Of a stretch of DNA of 40,660 bases, positions 24,680 to 35,200 are shown one piece after another. The position numbers and the translations under genes are program-made. The notes beneath the pieces are model-generated. The model saw only the letters and a program-made list of their open reading frames with translations. It was not told the DNA's origin and searched no databases. Every line of letters begins with the position of its first letter. Position 1 is the stretch's first letter. Source of the stretch: JANLUX01 sp031409815 (GTDB lineage Bacteria; Bacteroidota; Bacteroidia; AKYH767-A; OLB10); assembly GCA_031409815.1 (NCBI GenBank), contig JANNXV010000227.1:1-40660 (forward strand). The letters are read 5' to 3'.

Positions 24680-25111
24680 ATGCAAACAATAGTAATAGGA
24701 GCTGATCATGCAGGTTTTGAGATGAAGGAAAAGGTAAAAATCTGGTTAACAGCTAAAGGTTTTTCGGTTACAGATAAAGGAACCTATTCTGCCGATTCGG
24801 TTGATTATCCTGATTTTGCGCATGCAGTTGCACGAGAGTTGGAAAACGATAAAACAAAAACAGGGATATTATTATGCGGAAGTGCAAACGGTGTAGCCAT
24901 AACAGCCAATAAACATGCACATGTAAGGGCTGCCATTTGCTGGACAGAAGAAATAGCAAAGCTTGCCCGACTGCATAATGATGCTAATATTATTTGCATC
25001 CCCGCCCGTTTTGTGGAAGATGCAACTGCAGAAAAAATGGTGGACACTTTTTTAAGTACCAATTTTGAAGGAGGAAGACATGCTAAGAGGGTGGAGAAGA
25101 TTGAGTGTTAA
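24680..25111 (+). CDS. rpiB: Ribose-5-phosphate isomerase B
   Basis: The 143-aa protein interconverts ribose 5-phosphate and ribulose 5-phosphate (RpiB/LacAB fold). Diagnostic motifs: IGADHAGFEMKE at the N-terminus, KGTYSADSVDYPDFAHAVA, the active-site CGSANGVAITANK with its cysteine base, ARLHNDANIICIPARF, and the C-terminal FEGGRHAKRVEKIE. Length is standard (140-150). The frame is open back to 24572, but that extension is translated from the palindromic repeat, so ATG at 24680 is the start. It stands alone between the repeat and an unrelated membrane protein gene. Confidence 0.93.
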   Translation: MQTIVIGADHAGFEMKEKVKIWLTAKGFSVTDKGTYSADSVDYPDFAHAVARELENDKTKTGILLCGSANGVAITANKHAHVRAAICWTEEIAKLARLHNDANIICIPARFVEDATAEKMVDTFLSTNFEGGRHAKRVEKIEC

Positions 25112-25220
25112 GAACTAATTTTTCATATAATATTTACTTCACATAACATTTATTCCTATTTAAATAATTTATTTAAAAAAGTTTTTTATTCTATTATCTC
25201 ATACACCAGAAAAGTTGTAC

Positions 25221-25829
25221 ATGAAAAAGACAGAAAAAATTTTATGGATAATGGCAATCATCGGAGTTATTTTAAAATTGATTTTAATTGCCGGAAGTGG
25301 ACTATTAATTGCTATTTCATTAATGAGCCTTTCAATTATGTATTTCATATTCAGCTTTGCTTTTTTTAATCAAATTAGGCTAAGACAAATTTTTAAAAGA
25401 GACGCATATCAAGGAATTTCAGCATGGAGAATTGTTGGAACAATTGTATTCGGTTTTTCACTTTCCTGTGCCGTAATAGGAACTTTATTTAAGTTGCAAT
25501 CTTGGAATGGGGGAGCTTTAATGACATTTATAGGATCGTTATGTTTGTTTATATGTTTAATAGTTGCATTAACTAGTTATTACAAGAACAGCAAAACAAA
25601 AAGCTATAAGTTAATCTTTAACAGGCTCATAATGATTGGCATTCTAAGTCTGATTTTATATTTCATACCACGTAGTTTGTTGGTTGCAACATTTAAGCGG
25701 AATTATCCTGATTATGATCAGGCTGTTAAGAATCTTGAAAAAGATCCTCATAACGAATATTTAGTTGAAGAAGAAAGACGACAAAGGCATTTAATGCAAT
25801 CAAGTCACAGGAGAAAAAAAATAAAGTAA
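25221..25829 (+). CDS. Multi-pass inner-membrane protein, unknown function (202 aa)
   Basis: About five hydrophobic segments (near residues 8-28, 30-50, 70-92, 96-118 and 135-158) are followed by a charged, basic C-terminal tail with EEERRQRHLM and RRKKIK. The motif GTLFKLQSWNGGALM resembles the FKxxHWPG-type stretch of GldL-like and other small Bacteroidota membrane proteins, but the rest of GldL (long soluble tail) is missing. A TTG two codons upstream is possible, but ATG at 25221 followed by MKKTEKILWIM is more natural. It is convergent with the thioredoxin gene. Function not assignable. Confidence 0.55.
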   Translation: MKKTEKILWIMAIIGVILKLILIAGSGLLIAISLMSLSIMYFIFSFAFFNQIRLRQIFKRDAYQGISAWRIVGTIVFGFSLSCAVIGTLFKLQSWNGGALMTFIGSLCLFICLIVALTSYYKNSKTKSYKLIFNRLIMIGILSLILYFIPRSLLVATFKRNYPDYDQAVKNLEKDPHNEYLVEEERRQRHLMQSSHRRKKIK

Positions 25830-25885
25830 AAAGCAATAAGGCTGTTTTTAAGAAATATAATGTTGTAAATCCGTAATATTATTAA

Positions 25886-26188
25886 TCACACAAACTCCAT
25901 CATTTTCTCCACCAACTCATTCCCCATCATAAAACCTGGCATCCGCCACAGCAATTCCCCGTTTTTAAAAATCATTAAGGTAGGAACACTTTTTATTGCA
26001 AACTCATTTTGCAGTTCAGGGTGAGTATCCAGGTCTATTTTTTCAATGCGCACTTTTCCAACAAGTTGCGGTTTTATTTCTTCCAAAATAGTGTCTAACA
26101 TTTTACAGGGTTCGCACCAGTCGGCATAAAAATCAATAAAAACGGGTTTATTGTTTGCTGTAAGTTTTTTAAATTTTTCTCTCGTCAT
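25886..26188 (-). CDS. Thioredoxin (100 aa)
   Basis: Single thioredoxin domain with the active site W24-C25-E26-P27-C28, preceded by VFIDFYADW, and the cis-proline in KSVPT (P69) followed by LMIFKNGELLWRMPGF. No signal peptide, so a cytoplasmic disulfide reductase is likely. The CEPC centre (instead of CGPC) is a common variant that may alter redox potential. Length is slightly short of E. coli TrxA (109). It is a single-gene unit convergent with the membrane protein gene and divergent from the EPS locus. Confidence 0.9.
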   Translation of the reverse strand: MTREKFKKLTANNKPVFIDFYADWCEPCKMLDTILEEIKPQLVGKVRIEKIDLDTHPELQNEFAIKSVPTLMIFKNGELLWRMPGFMMGNELVEKMMEFV

Positions 26189-26380
26189 ATAGTCTGTAAT
26201 CCTTTTCCCAAGCCATTTTTAATGAATATGTTGTGAAAGTTTGCGGTTATTAATTAATTAAAATCCGTTCACAAAAGTACGATACCGACCGGCAATAATT
26301 ATTAATAAATTGTAACCTATTAAAATGAGTAGCGTTAAATTGGTTTATAAATTAGGTATTAAACATATTCTGAAACCAAA

Positions 26381-27136
26381 ATGCATTTTTTACTCAAGTC
26401 AAAAAAAACACAGCTGATTATAATATCAGTTTGGTTGTCACTAACAGCGTGTAATAAGCAGGCATTGTTTCAATATTCAGCAGTTCCTGCTAGTGTAAGT
26501 ATTGATTCTTCAAATAGCGAATCGCGCGTTGAGAAAGTGCTTATGCCGGACGATAAAATTATGGTGAGTGTTTGGCAACACGATGATTTAAGCATTGGTA
26601 ATTTACAAAGCGTTGTGAGTTTGCAAGAAGAATTTGGAAAATGGGTGATGGTGGACGCTAAAGGCGAAGTAAAACTTCCTCAGATTGGAACAATTAAATT
26701 AGAGGGTTTCACAGTTAGCGAAGCCACTATAGCACTTGAAAAAGCATACGCTCAATTTGTTCAGAAGCCAAATGTTAATGTTCGTGTTTTAAACAACCAG
26801 GTTACTTTATTGGGCGAGGTAAGAATTCCGGGCAACTATATTTTTAGTAACGACAATATTCGTTTAGTTGAATTAATAGGTAAGGCACAAGGCCTTACTG
26901 ATTATGGAAAATCAAAAAGCATTCAGATCATTAGAGGAGATAAACAATTTAAAGTGGATTTAACCAATAGCTATAATGTTGCAAATAAAGAAGTGATTAT
27001 TTATCCTGGCGATGTGGTGTATGTTCCACCTTCAGGAAACAAACCTTTTGATCGGTTTACCAGTAAACTGATACCGATTGCAAGTTTACTTACAGCGGTT
27101 GCGTTGATATATAGTATAACCGAGAATAATAAATGA
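26381..27136 (+). CDS. Wza-like polysaccharide export outer-membrane lipoprotein
   Basis: A signal peptide ends in a lipobox SLTAC (C24), so the mature protein is a lipoprotein. Residues about 55-130 are the Poly_export domain (VLMPDDKIMVSVWQHDDLS, KLPQIGTIKLEGFTVSEA). An SLBB domain follows (VTLLGEVRIPGNYIF, YPGDVVYVPP), then a C-terminal hydrophobic helix (LIPIASLLTAVALIYSI) that would cross the outer membrane as in Wza. At 251 aa it is shorter than E. coli Wza (379) and has a single SLBB domain, as is usual in Bacteroidota. Its stop overlaps the Wzc-like start (ATGA), so the two are translationally coupled. It starts the exopolysaccharide locus. Confidence 0.88.
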   Translation: MHFLLKSKKTQLIIISVWLSLTACNKQALFQYSAVPASVSIDSSNSESRVEKVLMPDDKIMVSVWQHDDLSIGNLQSVVSLQEEFGKWVMVDAKGEVKLPQIGTIKLEGFTVSEATIALEKAYAQFVQKPNVNVRVLNNQVTLLGEVRIPGNYIFSNDNIRLVELIGKAQGLTDYGKSKSIQIIRGDKQFKVDLTNSYNVANKEVIIYPGDVVYVPPSGNKPFDRFTSKLIPIASLLTAVALIYSITENNK

Positions 27137-29442
27137 TCAATAGAAATATGGTTCAGCACTACTCCATAAAATCATTATTAGTTCCATTGCAAAAGAGATG
27201 GTATATAATTGTGATTTTTATTTTGCTTTCATCGATTGCCGCTACCCGGTATTTGTATGTTTCCACCCCAATGTATCAGGCCAGTTGCACAATAAAAACA
27301 CAAGACCAGGAAGCTAGCAATAATAATCTGTACCGCGATTTTGATGTTTTTAATACAAACACCAAAGTGCAATCAGAGGTTGAAGTATTACGTTCGAATT
27401 ATATTTTTGAAAAGGCCTTAGATAAACTTGATTTTAATGTTGAGTATTATCATATAGGAGAATTTGCTGACATGGAGGAGTACCATTCGTGTCCCTTCAA
27501 ATTAAATTTCACAACTACCGATAGTATATTTTATGATCAACATTTTGACTTTAAATATTTAGGCGGAAAGAATTACAAAATTTCGTACACACAAGGAAAT
27601 ACTAAAATTATTCGTGAAGCAAAACTTGGCGAAGAAGTAAGTGATAAAGGTTGGACGATCACTATTAATAAAGATGAGCAAATAGCGTTACACCAAACCA
27701 ATGCGTCAATTTCGGACCCTTATCGCTTTATTATTTATTCTAAGCCGGCACTGGTTGCACACTTAATGAATAATGATTATATAGTTAGAGCAATTGATAA
27801 AGATGTGAACATTATTAAAGTTTATTATAAACATCCGGTTCCCGAAAAGGCAATGCGCCTGGTAAATGCTGTTGCGCAAGCCTATATTGAACAGGGAATA
27901 AACGACAAAAAAAATGTAGCAGGTAGTACTGTTGACTTTATCAATCAACAATTAGCAATTGTAACAAACCAATTAGATAATGCAAAAAATGCAATCAAGG
28001 ATTACAAAGTAAAAAATGAGATTGTAAATATTCCACAGCAAACGGACGCAACTTTTAAAACCTTAAGCCAACTCGAATTGCAAAAGGTTGATATAAATAT
28101 GCAGTTGGCTATTCTTGAAAATCTAAGCGAGTATTTAAGAAGAAATAAGCAATTAAATATTGCCGGTCCGGATTACAACACTATTTCGGACCCACTGTTT
28201 ACAGAAGGAGTATCAAAGTTGAATATTAAATTAAGAGATCGCGAAACCCTTTCAACTAAGTATACTAATGAAGATGAGCGAATAGTTGATATCGACAAGG
28301 AAATAACTCAATTGCGTTCCTATTTAATTGAGAGTATTAATAACACCAGAAAAAAACTGTTAATAAAGCAGGACGAAATATTTGCATCCATTGACGAACA
28401 AAAAGCAACATTTGAAGGCGTGCCTGAAATTGAAAGCACCTTAAATGAAATGAATCGCAATTTCTTTCTTTATGAAAAAGTGTACAATTTCTTGATTGAA
28501 AAAAGAACAGAGGCAATCATCACGCAACAAGTGAACATGTCGTTCAATAAAATTTTAGAAGAAGCATCATTACCACGTAAAGAAGTTTTTCCAATTCCAG
28601 AAGTAGTATGGGGAGTAGCTTTATTTATCGGTTTAATACTGGGTATTGTTGCAGCCTATATTCGCCACGCAATGAAATCGTTGGTGAGCAACCGCGAAGA
28701 CATTGAAAAAATTTCCTCGATTCCATTTATTGGCAATATTGAAAGGTTTACCAAATCGGGTGTTGGATATAATTCGTTTACCTCATTAACTACCCGAATG
28801 ATGTTAACTCAGCAACAATCGAAAAAAATGTTAATTACGATAACCTCTTCTACTGGGGGAGAAGGAAAATCGTTTATTGCTGCAAACATTGCTCGTACCA
28901 TGGCAGCCATGGATAAAAAAGTGGTGTTGCTTGATATGAACCCGCACAGCCCTACCCTGTGCAATATGTTTGACGTGCGAACGCACGAGGGCATTGCAGA
29001 TGTATATCGTAACACTCAAAAACTACAAGATGTAATTAACATTACTTCTTTCCCAAATCTTGATTTAATTAATACCGGTGACGAAGCGGAAACAATAAGC
29101 CATTTATTGGCAACACAAAAAACAACCGATATTTTAAACGAATTAAAAGAGCAGTATGATATTGTAATTGTTGATACACCGGAAGTGGGGAAATATACAG
29201 ACGCAATTCCTTTTATGAAGTGGAGCGATATGAATTTGTACGTTGTAAAAGCAGATTCGACAAACACGAATTTAATAGCTAATGCCGAATTGGTTAAAGA
29301 AGAATATCGTTTACAAGAAGTGTATTTTGTTTTGAATTCAATGAACGAAAAAAGAAATCACACCGGATATTTAAGTGTAAATAGCTTAAAAACCAGAAGC
29401 AAGAAAATCATTCCCCAAATCACATCGTTGTTCGCTTGGTAG
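27133..29442 (+). CDS. Wzc-like polysaccharide chain-length determinant / BY-kinase-type ATPase
   Basis: A 769-aa inner-membrane protein with a Wzz domain: TM1 at about 20-42 (WYIIVIFILLSSIAA), a long periplasmic coiled-coil region (about 250-450) and TM2 at about 490-512. A cytoplasmic P-loop domain has Walker A STGGEGKS (573-580), Walker A' VVLLDMNPHSP and Walker B IVIVDTPE (677-684). Partnered with Wza, it controls polymer length and export. Two oddities: Walker A' reads D-M-N where BY-kinases usually have D-x-D-x-R, and the C-terminus (KTRSKKIIPQITSLFAW) has no tyrosine cluster, so autophosphorylation of the usual kind is doubtful. Start at ATG 27133 or MVQHY six codons later; the first overlaps the wza stop. 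Confidence 0.88.
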   Translation: MINRNMVQHYSIKSLLVPLQKRWYIIVIFILLSSIAATRYLYVSTPMYQASCTIKTQDQEASNNNLYRDFDVFNTNTKVQSEVEVLRSNYIFEKALDKLDFNVEYYHIGEFADMEEYHSCPFKLNFTTTDSIFYDQHFDFKYLGGKNYKISYTQGNTKIIREAKLGEEVSDKGWTITINKDEQIALHQTNASISDPYRFIIYSKPALVAHLMNNDYIVRAIDKDVNIIKVYYKHPVPEKAMRLVNAVAQAYIEQGINDKKNVAGSTVDFINQQLAIVTNQLDNAKNAIKDYKVKNEIVNIPQQTDATFKTLSQLELQKVDINMQLAILENLSEYLRRNKQLNIAGPDYNTISDPLFTEGVSKLNIKLRDRETLSTKYTNEDERIVDIDKEITQLRSYLIESINNTRKKLLIKQDEIFASIDEQKATFEGVPEIESTLNEMNRNFFLYEKVYNFLIEKRTEAIITQQVNMSFNKILEEASLPRKEVFPIPEVVWGVALFIGLILGIVAAYIRHAMKSLVSNREDIEKISSIPFIGNIERFTKSGVGYNSFTSLTTRMMLTQQQSKKMLITITSSTGGEGKSFIAANIARTMAAMDKKVVLLDMNPHSPTLCNMFDVRTHEGIADVYRNTQKLQDVINITSFPNLDLINTGDEAETISHLLATQKTTDILNELKEQYDIVIVDTPEVGKYTDAIPFMKWSDMNLYVVKADSTNTNLIANAELVKEEYRLQEVYFVLNSMNEKRNHTGYLSVNSLKTRSKKIIPQITSLFAW

Positions 29443-29445
29443 TTT

Positions 29446-30708
29446 ATGCAAATCTCCATTCCGGCAACAAAAAATTTTCTTAAAAACTCGACTTTATTAA
29501 TTTATGCCGATCAACTCATTGTTAGTGGCCTGAGTTTTATTTCAGGCATTACGCTTGCTCGCTTATTAGGGGTTGAAGGTTTTGGAATTTACTCAATAGC
29601 CTGGCTGGGTGTGTTAATTGCAAGCAGCATTAATCAACCATTCATTATAGCTCCAATGCTAACACTTAGTGGCAAAAAGAGTGAAGACGAAAGACAGAAG
29701 TATTTACAGGCCTTAGTATTTAAGCAATTACTTTTTGCGTCCATTATGGGTTTTGTTGCTTTTTTAGCAGTGCTTTTTATGAATTTTATTTTGCACGATT
29801 GGAAAGTGGAAAGCATAGTAATAGCATTTCCATTAGCCGTATTTTCATTTTTATTACAAGATTTTTTTAGAAGATATTTCTTTATTATTAAACGCCAGCA
29901 TATTTCATTAATAATTGACCTTGTTGCTTATGGCGGAGTTTTAGCCAGCGCATTTTGTTTGCATTTTTTCAGAGATATGGATGCGCAATTTGTGCTGCTA
30001 CTAACGGCATTGTTTTTTTTATATGCTTCGCTTATTGCTTTAATATTATTGCCTGAATTAAAATTCAACCTGTCAAATATAAAGGAGTCGTTAAACGAGC
30101 ATTGGCATTTTTCAAAATGGCTTACCGCAACAGCGTTATTACAATGGTTTTCCGGAAACTTGTTCATTATTGCTGCCGGAGCTATTATTGGACCAGTGGC
30201 AGTGGGAGCAACCCGTATGGCACAAAATATTGTTGGTGTCACTCACGTATTGTTTCTTGCAATGGAAAACATTATTCCTTCAAGAGCAGCTAATGCACAA
30301 CGTCAAGGAGGCAACGAAAAAATGTTTAAATACCTCTGGAAATTTACTTTGCAAATGGGCATGATTACGTTTACCATTCTCGCACTGATTTCTATTTTCT
30401 CATCACAAATAATAGAAGTGTGTTACGGACCATCTTATCTTGAATACAAAAATGTGCTGATTGGATTTTGTCTTTTGTATGTGATTGTTTTTTTAGGTTA
30501 TCCCTTGCGTTATGCAATACGAACCATGGAAAACACCAAACTTATTTTTCTTTCTTTCATCGTAAGCTCCGCATTTAGTTTGTTATGTGCTTATCCAGTT
30601 ATTAAAAGTTTTGGATTGTATGGTGTAGTTGGTGGATTAATGGTAACTCAATTAATTACGCTTGTAATTTACATGTGGTCACTAAGGAAGGTGATCAGGT
30701 GGATTTAG
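29446..30708 (+). CDS. Wzx-like polysaccharide flippase (MOP superfamily)
   Basis: This 420-aa protein is built almost entirely of about 12 hydrophobic helices. The opening NSTLLIYADQLIVSGLSFISGITLARLLGVEGFGIY (residues about 15-50) has the family's first-helix signature including LARLLGVEGFG; further helices end with YGVVGGLMVTQLITLVIYM. It should flip undecaprenyl-linked repeat units to the periplasm. It begins 3 bp after the Wzc-like stop, so the three genes form a tight operon. The next genes downstream are on the opposite strand. Confidence 0.82.
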   Translation: MQISIPATKNFLKNSTLLIYADQLIVSGLSFISGITLARLLGVEGFGIYSIAWLGVLIASSINQPFIIAPMLTLSGKKSEDERQKYLQALVFKQLLFASIMGFVAFLAVLFMNFILHDWKVESIVIAFPLAVFSFLLQDFFRRYFFIIKRQHISLIIDLVAYGGVLASAFCLHFFRDMDAQFVLLLTALFFLYASLIALILLPELKFNLSNIKESLNEHWHFSKWLTATALLQWFSGNLFIIAAGAIIGPVAVGATRMAQNIVGVTHVLFLAMENIIPSRAANAQRQGGNEKMFKYLWKFTLQMGMITFTILALISIFSSQIIEVCYGPSYLEYKNVLIGFCLLYVIVFLGYPLRYAIRTMENTKLIFLSFIVSSAFSLLCAYPVIKSFGLYGVVGGLMVTQLITLVIYMWSLRKVIRWI

Positions 30709-30738
30709 AGAAACGGGATAACGAAGAAGGGCGATCTT

Positions 30739-32220
30739 TTATTCAACTATCAATTTTGTTTTTAAACGGTTTCCGTTTTTTTCTGTTAGTTCAATAATAT
30801 AAACTCCTTTTGATAATGATTGAAGATTTAATTGAGTTTTCGAATTAAACCTTTGCTTCATAATCACATTACCCAATATATCGTATAATATTAATGTTGA
30901 ATCAAAAAATCTCTGTGCAAGCACACTGCAATTATAATTTGCAGGATTTGGATAAATTTTAATTTCATTCTTTTTATTCTGTAATTCTTCTAATCCAACA
31001 GGACAAGGATTGTTTAGTAAAGCACCTAAATCATAATCAGGATTATTAGGCAAGCCCCAATAAGTTCTGGTTCCTCCGAGATAAAAACTGAACGGCTGAA
31101 AATCACATGCAGTACCAAGACTGTCAGGATAATTAATAAAACTCAAGTTTGTGTTGTAAATATTATAAGTGGTATCAGGATAAGGAAAAGGAGTGGTAAA
31201 TCCATCATACCAAATGCAACTCCAATATATTTTATTGTTGGGAGCAAGACGTAAAAAGCCTCCGGTAAAAAGCGGATAATTCAATTCAGCAATTGTATCT
31301 TTTGTAGCGGTAATATTAGTTGCAGTCAAATCATATTGATAAAGGCGTGAGATGGAATCATTAGATGCAACGTACAATACATTCCCATTGGCTGAAAATG
31401 CAGCATTAGTATAAATGCCAGGTAAAACAAAACTTTCAGTATCTATTGTACTTGGGTTACTAAGATTACCTGTACAGCGGTCAAAATCAAAAAGCTCTAA
31501 TAAGCCTTGACGTGTAACAGTACACATTTTTGTGCCGTCTTTATTGAAGGTCATATTTAAAAATCCATTTTCAGAAGGAGTTCCAATATGCTGATTAATT
31601 ACTGAAGAAATACCACTTGGCGTTATTAAACATTTTAAATATGAATTATTGGGAACACTCCAATCTTTAAACAACAACCACCAATCTCTGCCATTGCCGT
31701 GTTTAATCGCTATTAATCCATCAGTGCATTGAACGCTATCCAACAAAGTGTTTTTTTGAATGACTTTACCCAAGCCATTATTAAAACTTAAGTCAATAAT
31801 TGAGTAGTAAAGCTCTGGGTTAGTACCAACAGAAACACCGGTTTGAAATAAGTAATATTGCTGATTATTATCTGGATTTGGTATAATTACTAATTCATTA
31901 TACCATCCTGTTCCCATCAAATGATCACCCTGATCCATCACTTGATTAAGTTTATTATAAACAACGCAAGTTCTTGGGATGCCTTGAAGCCAAACGGGAA
32001 TATATAAAGTATGTGTGTAAAAAAGCAACTGTCCGCTAGAATCAGAAATTGAGCAAGAACTTCCTCTTCCATTCGCGCTTGAAACAAACATAGAGGGGGG
32101 GGAGGTATTGAAATTAATCCCCGAACTATCGCCAAAGGCCCAGTTAATATTTCTGTTTTGTGCTTTTGCCAAAGTGATGCTTAGACAGAACAATGAAAAT
32201 ATAAAGTAACGCGTACACAT
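30739..32220 (-). CDS. T9SS-secreted WD40/propeller-like protein with homopolymer tract (493 aa)
   Basis: A signal peptide (1-20, ending AKA) is followed by NWAFGDSSGINFNTSPPS, an opening common to Bacteroidota T9SS cargos with propeller regions, and repeats such as LNMTFNKDGTKMCTVTRQG, AAFSANGNVLYVASN and LAPNNKIYWSC, indicating a beta-propeller. The type A sorting domain begins IKIYPNPANYNCSV and ends RLKTKLIVE, so the protein is exported to the surface. Near its N-terminus is a run of eight C (8 G on plus, 32095-32102). It lies between the flippase (convergent, 30 bp) and another T9SS gene (54 bp upstream), inside the EPS locus. Ligand unknown. Confidence 0.78.
   Translation of the reverse strand: MCTRYFIFSLFCLSITLAKAQNRNINWAFGDSSGINFNTSPPSMFVSSANGRGSSCSISDSSGQLLFYTHTLYIPVWLQGIPRTCVVYNKLNQVMDQGDHLMGTGWYNELVIIPNPDNNQQYYLFQTGVSVGTNPELYYSIIDLSFNNGLGKVIQKNTLLDSVQCTDGLIAIKHGNGRDWWLLFKDWSVPNNSYLKCLITPSGISSVINQHIGTPSENGFLNMTFNKDGTKMCTVTRQGLLELFDFDRCTGNLSNPSTIDTESFVLPGIYTNAAFSANGNVLYVASNDSISRLYQYDLTATNITATKDTIAELNYPLFTGGFLRLAPNNKIYWSCIWYDGFTTPFPYPDTTYNIYNTNLSFINYPDSLGTACDFQPFSFYLGGTRTYWGLPNNPDYDLGALLNNPCPVGLEELQNKKNEIKIYPNPANYNCSVLAQRFFDSTLILYDILGNVIMKQRFNSKTQLNLQSLSKGVYIIELTEKNGNRLKTKLIVE
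32095..32102. repeat. Homopolymer tract of eight G (C on coding strand)
   Basis: Eight identical G on plus, within codons about 39-42 of the minus-strand T9SS gene (encoding TSPPSM). In such AT-rich DNA this is out of character. Loss or gain of one base would frameshift almost the entire protein. Confidence 0.9.
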
Positions 32221-32239
32221 AAGAGATAATTTAATAAGA

Positions 32240-32262
32240 CCTTCAGCTTATTAAGCTGAAGG
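32240..32262 (-). other. Intercistronic hairpin between two T9SS genes
   Basis: A perfect 10-bp stem CCTTCAGCTT/AAGCTGAAGG around a 3-nt loop lies between the stop of the 1002-aa gene (32275) and the start of the 493-aa gene (32220). There is no T run on either side, so it is more likely an mRNA-stabilising or attenuating hairpin than a full terminator. Confidence 0.6.
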
Positions 32263-32274
32263 CTTGAGAATCTA

Positions 32275-35200
32275 TTATTGTAAAACGGTTATTTTAGAAT
32301 GATTGACAAAACCATTGTTGATATAAGCATGCAAAAGATAAACACCACCCGCTAATTTATCAATATTTATTTTTTTGTCCTCCGTTGTGTATTCACTGAT
32401 TTGCTTGCCTTCAATATCAGTTATTATTAAATGCAAAATATCTCCTTCATTTAGGTTTACTTCTACATTCACGTTACCTGCAGCAGGATTAGGATAAATG
32501 TGAACGGCATAATCAGTATTTAAAACAGACATAGTGTTATTTGCTATCCGGTAGTTGCCACCAGTTAAAGTATCATCCACCAAAGTATCAAGCATAGCCC
32601 GTGCATTGTAAACTCCTTCGCCTCCGGTAAATACGCTTTGTTGCGCAATACCGATTAATATATTTCTTTCATTAACATTATACTCTTGTTCTCCACTTAT
32701 TTGATGTTGCAATTCAATTTGCATGGTAATTCTTTTATTGTATTCCAACTGATTCGAATCAGTCAAACTATTAATTAAATCCAAAGCTTGCTGCCAAAGT
32801 CCAAGCCTTGCTAAACTGTCCGCTTCAGTAAACTGTCCGATATTTCCACCTTTATTGTCCAAATAAAATTGCTGCAAGTCAGGATTACTGTTACGTAGGC
32901 TGTCATCTTCATTCAATAATCTGTATGCGTAAACTCTATCATAGTATCTGTTCACCTCGGGGTTATCAATATATTCAATATAATCATTTACTATGCTTTC
33001 CACCAAAGAGGGGTCAACTATTGTGTCGCCAGATGGCCGTACCATCTGGCAGATATAAGGACCTCCTGCATTGGGAAACCCAACAGCCGCCTGAGGCGAA
33101 GCAGGATCACAACTATAAGCATTACTGGATGTTGTCCCTTTATAAAACCATGCAATGGGTACTAAGTTTTTAGTTTGTCCGCCAACTCTTAAAATTCCAG
33201 GTGCAATTGGAAAGTTAGTCCAACTATTATCAAAAGGATGTGCGGCTGTACCTTGCGGAGACATGTTTGCAAGATTAAAGTGTACGCCTTGAACAGCAAC
33301 ATCCACTTGGTTGCACAGCATTTGAGTACCCCTGCATTCGGCAGTATAATACATTCCACTTCCCATGTTATGAATGTAATTAAACAAAATGTGATTATTG
33401 AGAATGCTTCCGCTTACATTGCTTCCGCTGATATACATTCCCCGTAAACGACTAATTGCATTCGGCACAAGTACATTAGTTATTGGACTGGTTCGATCAA
33501 TAATATTATTATCCACTGTTACACCGGGGCAATTATAAAGTTGGATTCCAACTAAATCCTGCCCGTTATTATTTATCACACCATAGGGTGTATTCATGTG
33601 GATTTCATTGCTCTCAATCAGAGCAATAGCAGTAGGGGGGCTTTGCACATTGATCATATATATTCCTATACGAGGATCATAAAATTTATTGTTACTAATA
33701 GTAAGATTAGTTGGCACTACACCTCCATTATAAACTTTGATGCCGGTATTTGCAAAATTTCCGGTAATCAGGTAAGTAAAAGTGAACGTATTATGTGAAA
33801 CATTCAGATTTGAGTTTTGCACCTTTGCAAAGTCGCAACCTATGTAGCAATTTGTAAAGACATTATTATCATTAACAGTTATGTTGCTGTTGCTGCACAA
33901 CGCAGTTGTTACTCCCGCTACACTTGCATTAGCAAATGAATTGTGCGAAATCGTTTGGTTTCTATTGTTAGTGCAGTAAACACTATTTTGCCCCCCAGAA
34001 AAACTATTGTTATTAACAGTCAACGAAACTCCATTAACAGCATACACTCCTCTTATACAGTTATCCACCTGATTCCATTTAATTGCTTGGGATGTACTAA
34101 CACCCCCAATTATCGCTGACGGAGCACCTCCAATCCAAAGATTAGTAGTTCTGTCAGCATACATTGCAACACCGCTTGCAGGCGTATGGTATGTATCATT
34201 ATTCATATCATGAAACAAGCAGTGATAAATCTTCGCAATGCAATTATGCATTTCAATACCGGTTGCCAAATGATGAAACTCATTAGGACCTAAAGCATTT
34301 GGGTTGCTACTGGTAACAAAGTTGCTGTCGTTATTAAGATAAATTCCAGCATAAGATTTTTGATTTACAGGCAATGGTGTTTGTCCGGCAAAAGGCTGAA
34401 ACAATTGTGGCTGTCCGTTAAACGTATTACCTTCAATTAAACTTCCCCCTAAAAAGTGTCTGTTAATAATTGCGTTCGGATAGGTAACTGGTGGTTCATA
34501 AAAAGTAATATAGTTTCTTTCAAAGGTGTCGTTAACTAATTGAACTATATTTTTAATAGCCATCCCTGTTCCATACTGTGCATCTTTTAATGTAGAATTT
34601 AAAATATAAATCCCGGCATCCTCGCCCGGATTAATACCTTTCCACATAGTACTACAGGCAGGCATAGCACTTATGTTGCAATGGTTAAAAGATAATTTAC
34701 ATGTAGCACCACTTATAAATGTTGTAAAGTCACTGCCAGGTCCCATTTCTAAATTGCAATACTCAAAATAAACTTCTTCGCCCGCTGCAACATTAAAATA
34801 GCCCTGAATAGATAGATTATAATAGTTGCTAACTGTTCCATGTACAAGAATTTTATTGTTAGTAGGAGTGCAATTTGAAACAGGCAAGAAAAGTGGGAGT
34901 TGATTTAAAGGATCGTCAATATCATGTACAGAAATGTTAGTTGGAGAACAACAGGGTTGAATCCAAAGTTCAGACGTACAAACAGTGGTTCCTGTGGTCA
35001 TTGTGGCTGTTAATTTAACTGGAACATTGGGAGCCGTTGCCCAGCTAATTGAAGTAGTAGATGCAGTCGGTGAGGCAATTACTCCACCTGTCGGTAGAAG
35101 AAACCATTGAATGGTAGAACCAACGGAAAGATTAAATGAATAAGTGAAGTTAGCAGTAGGATTAGCATTACAAAAGCTATGTGGTCCCACTATGTCAATT

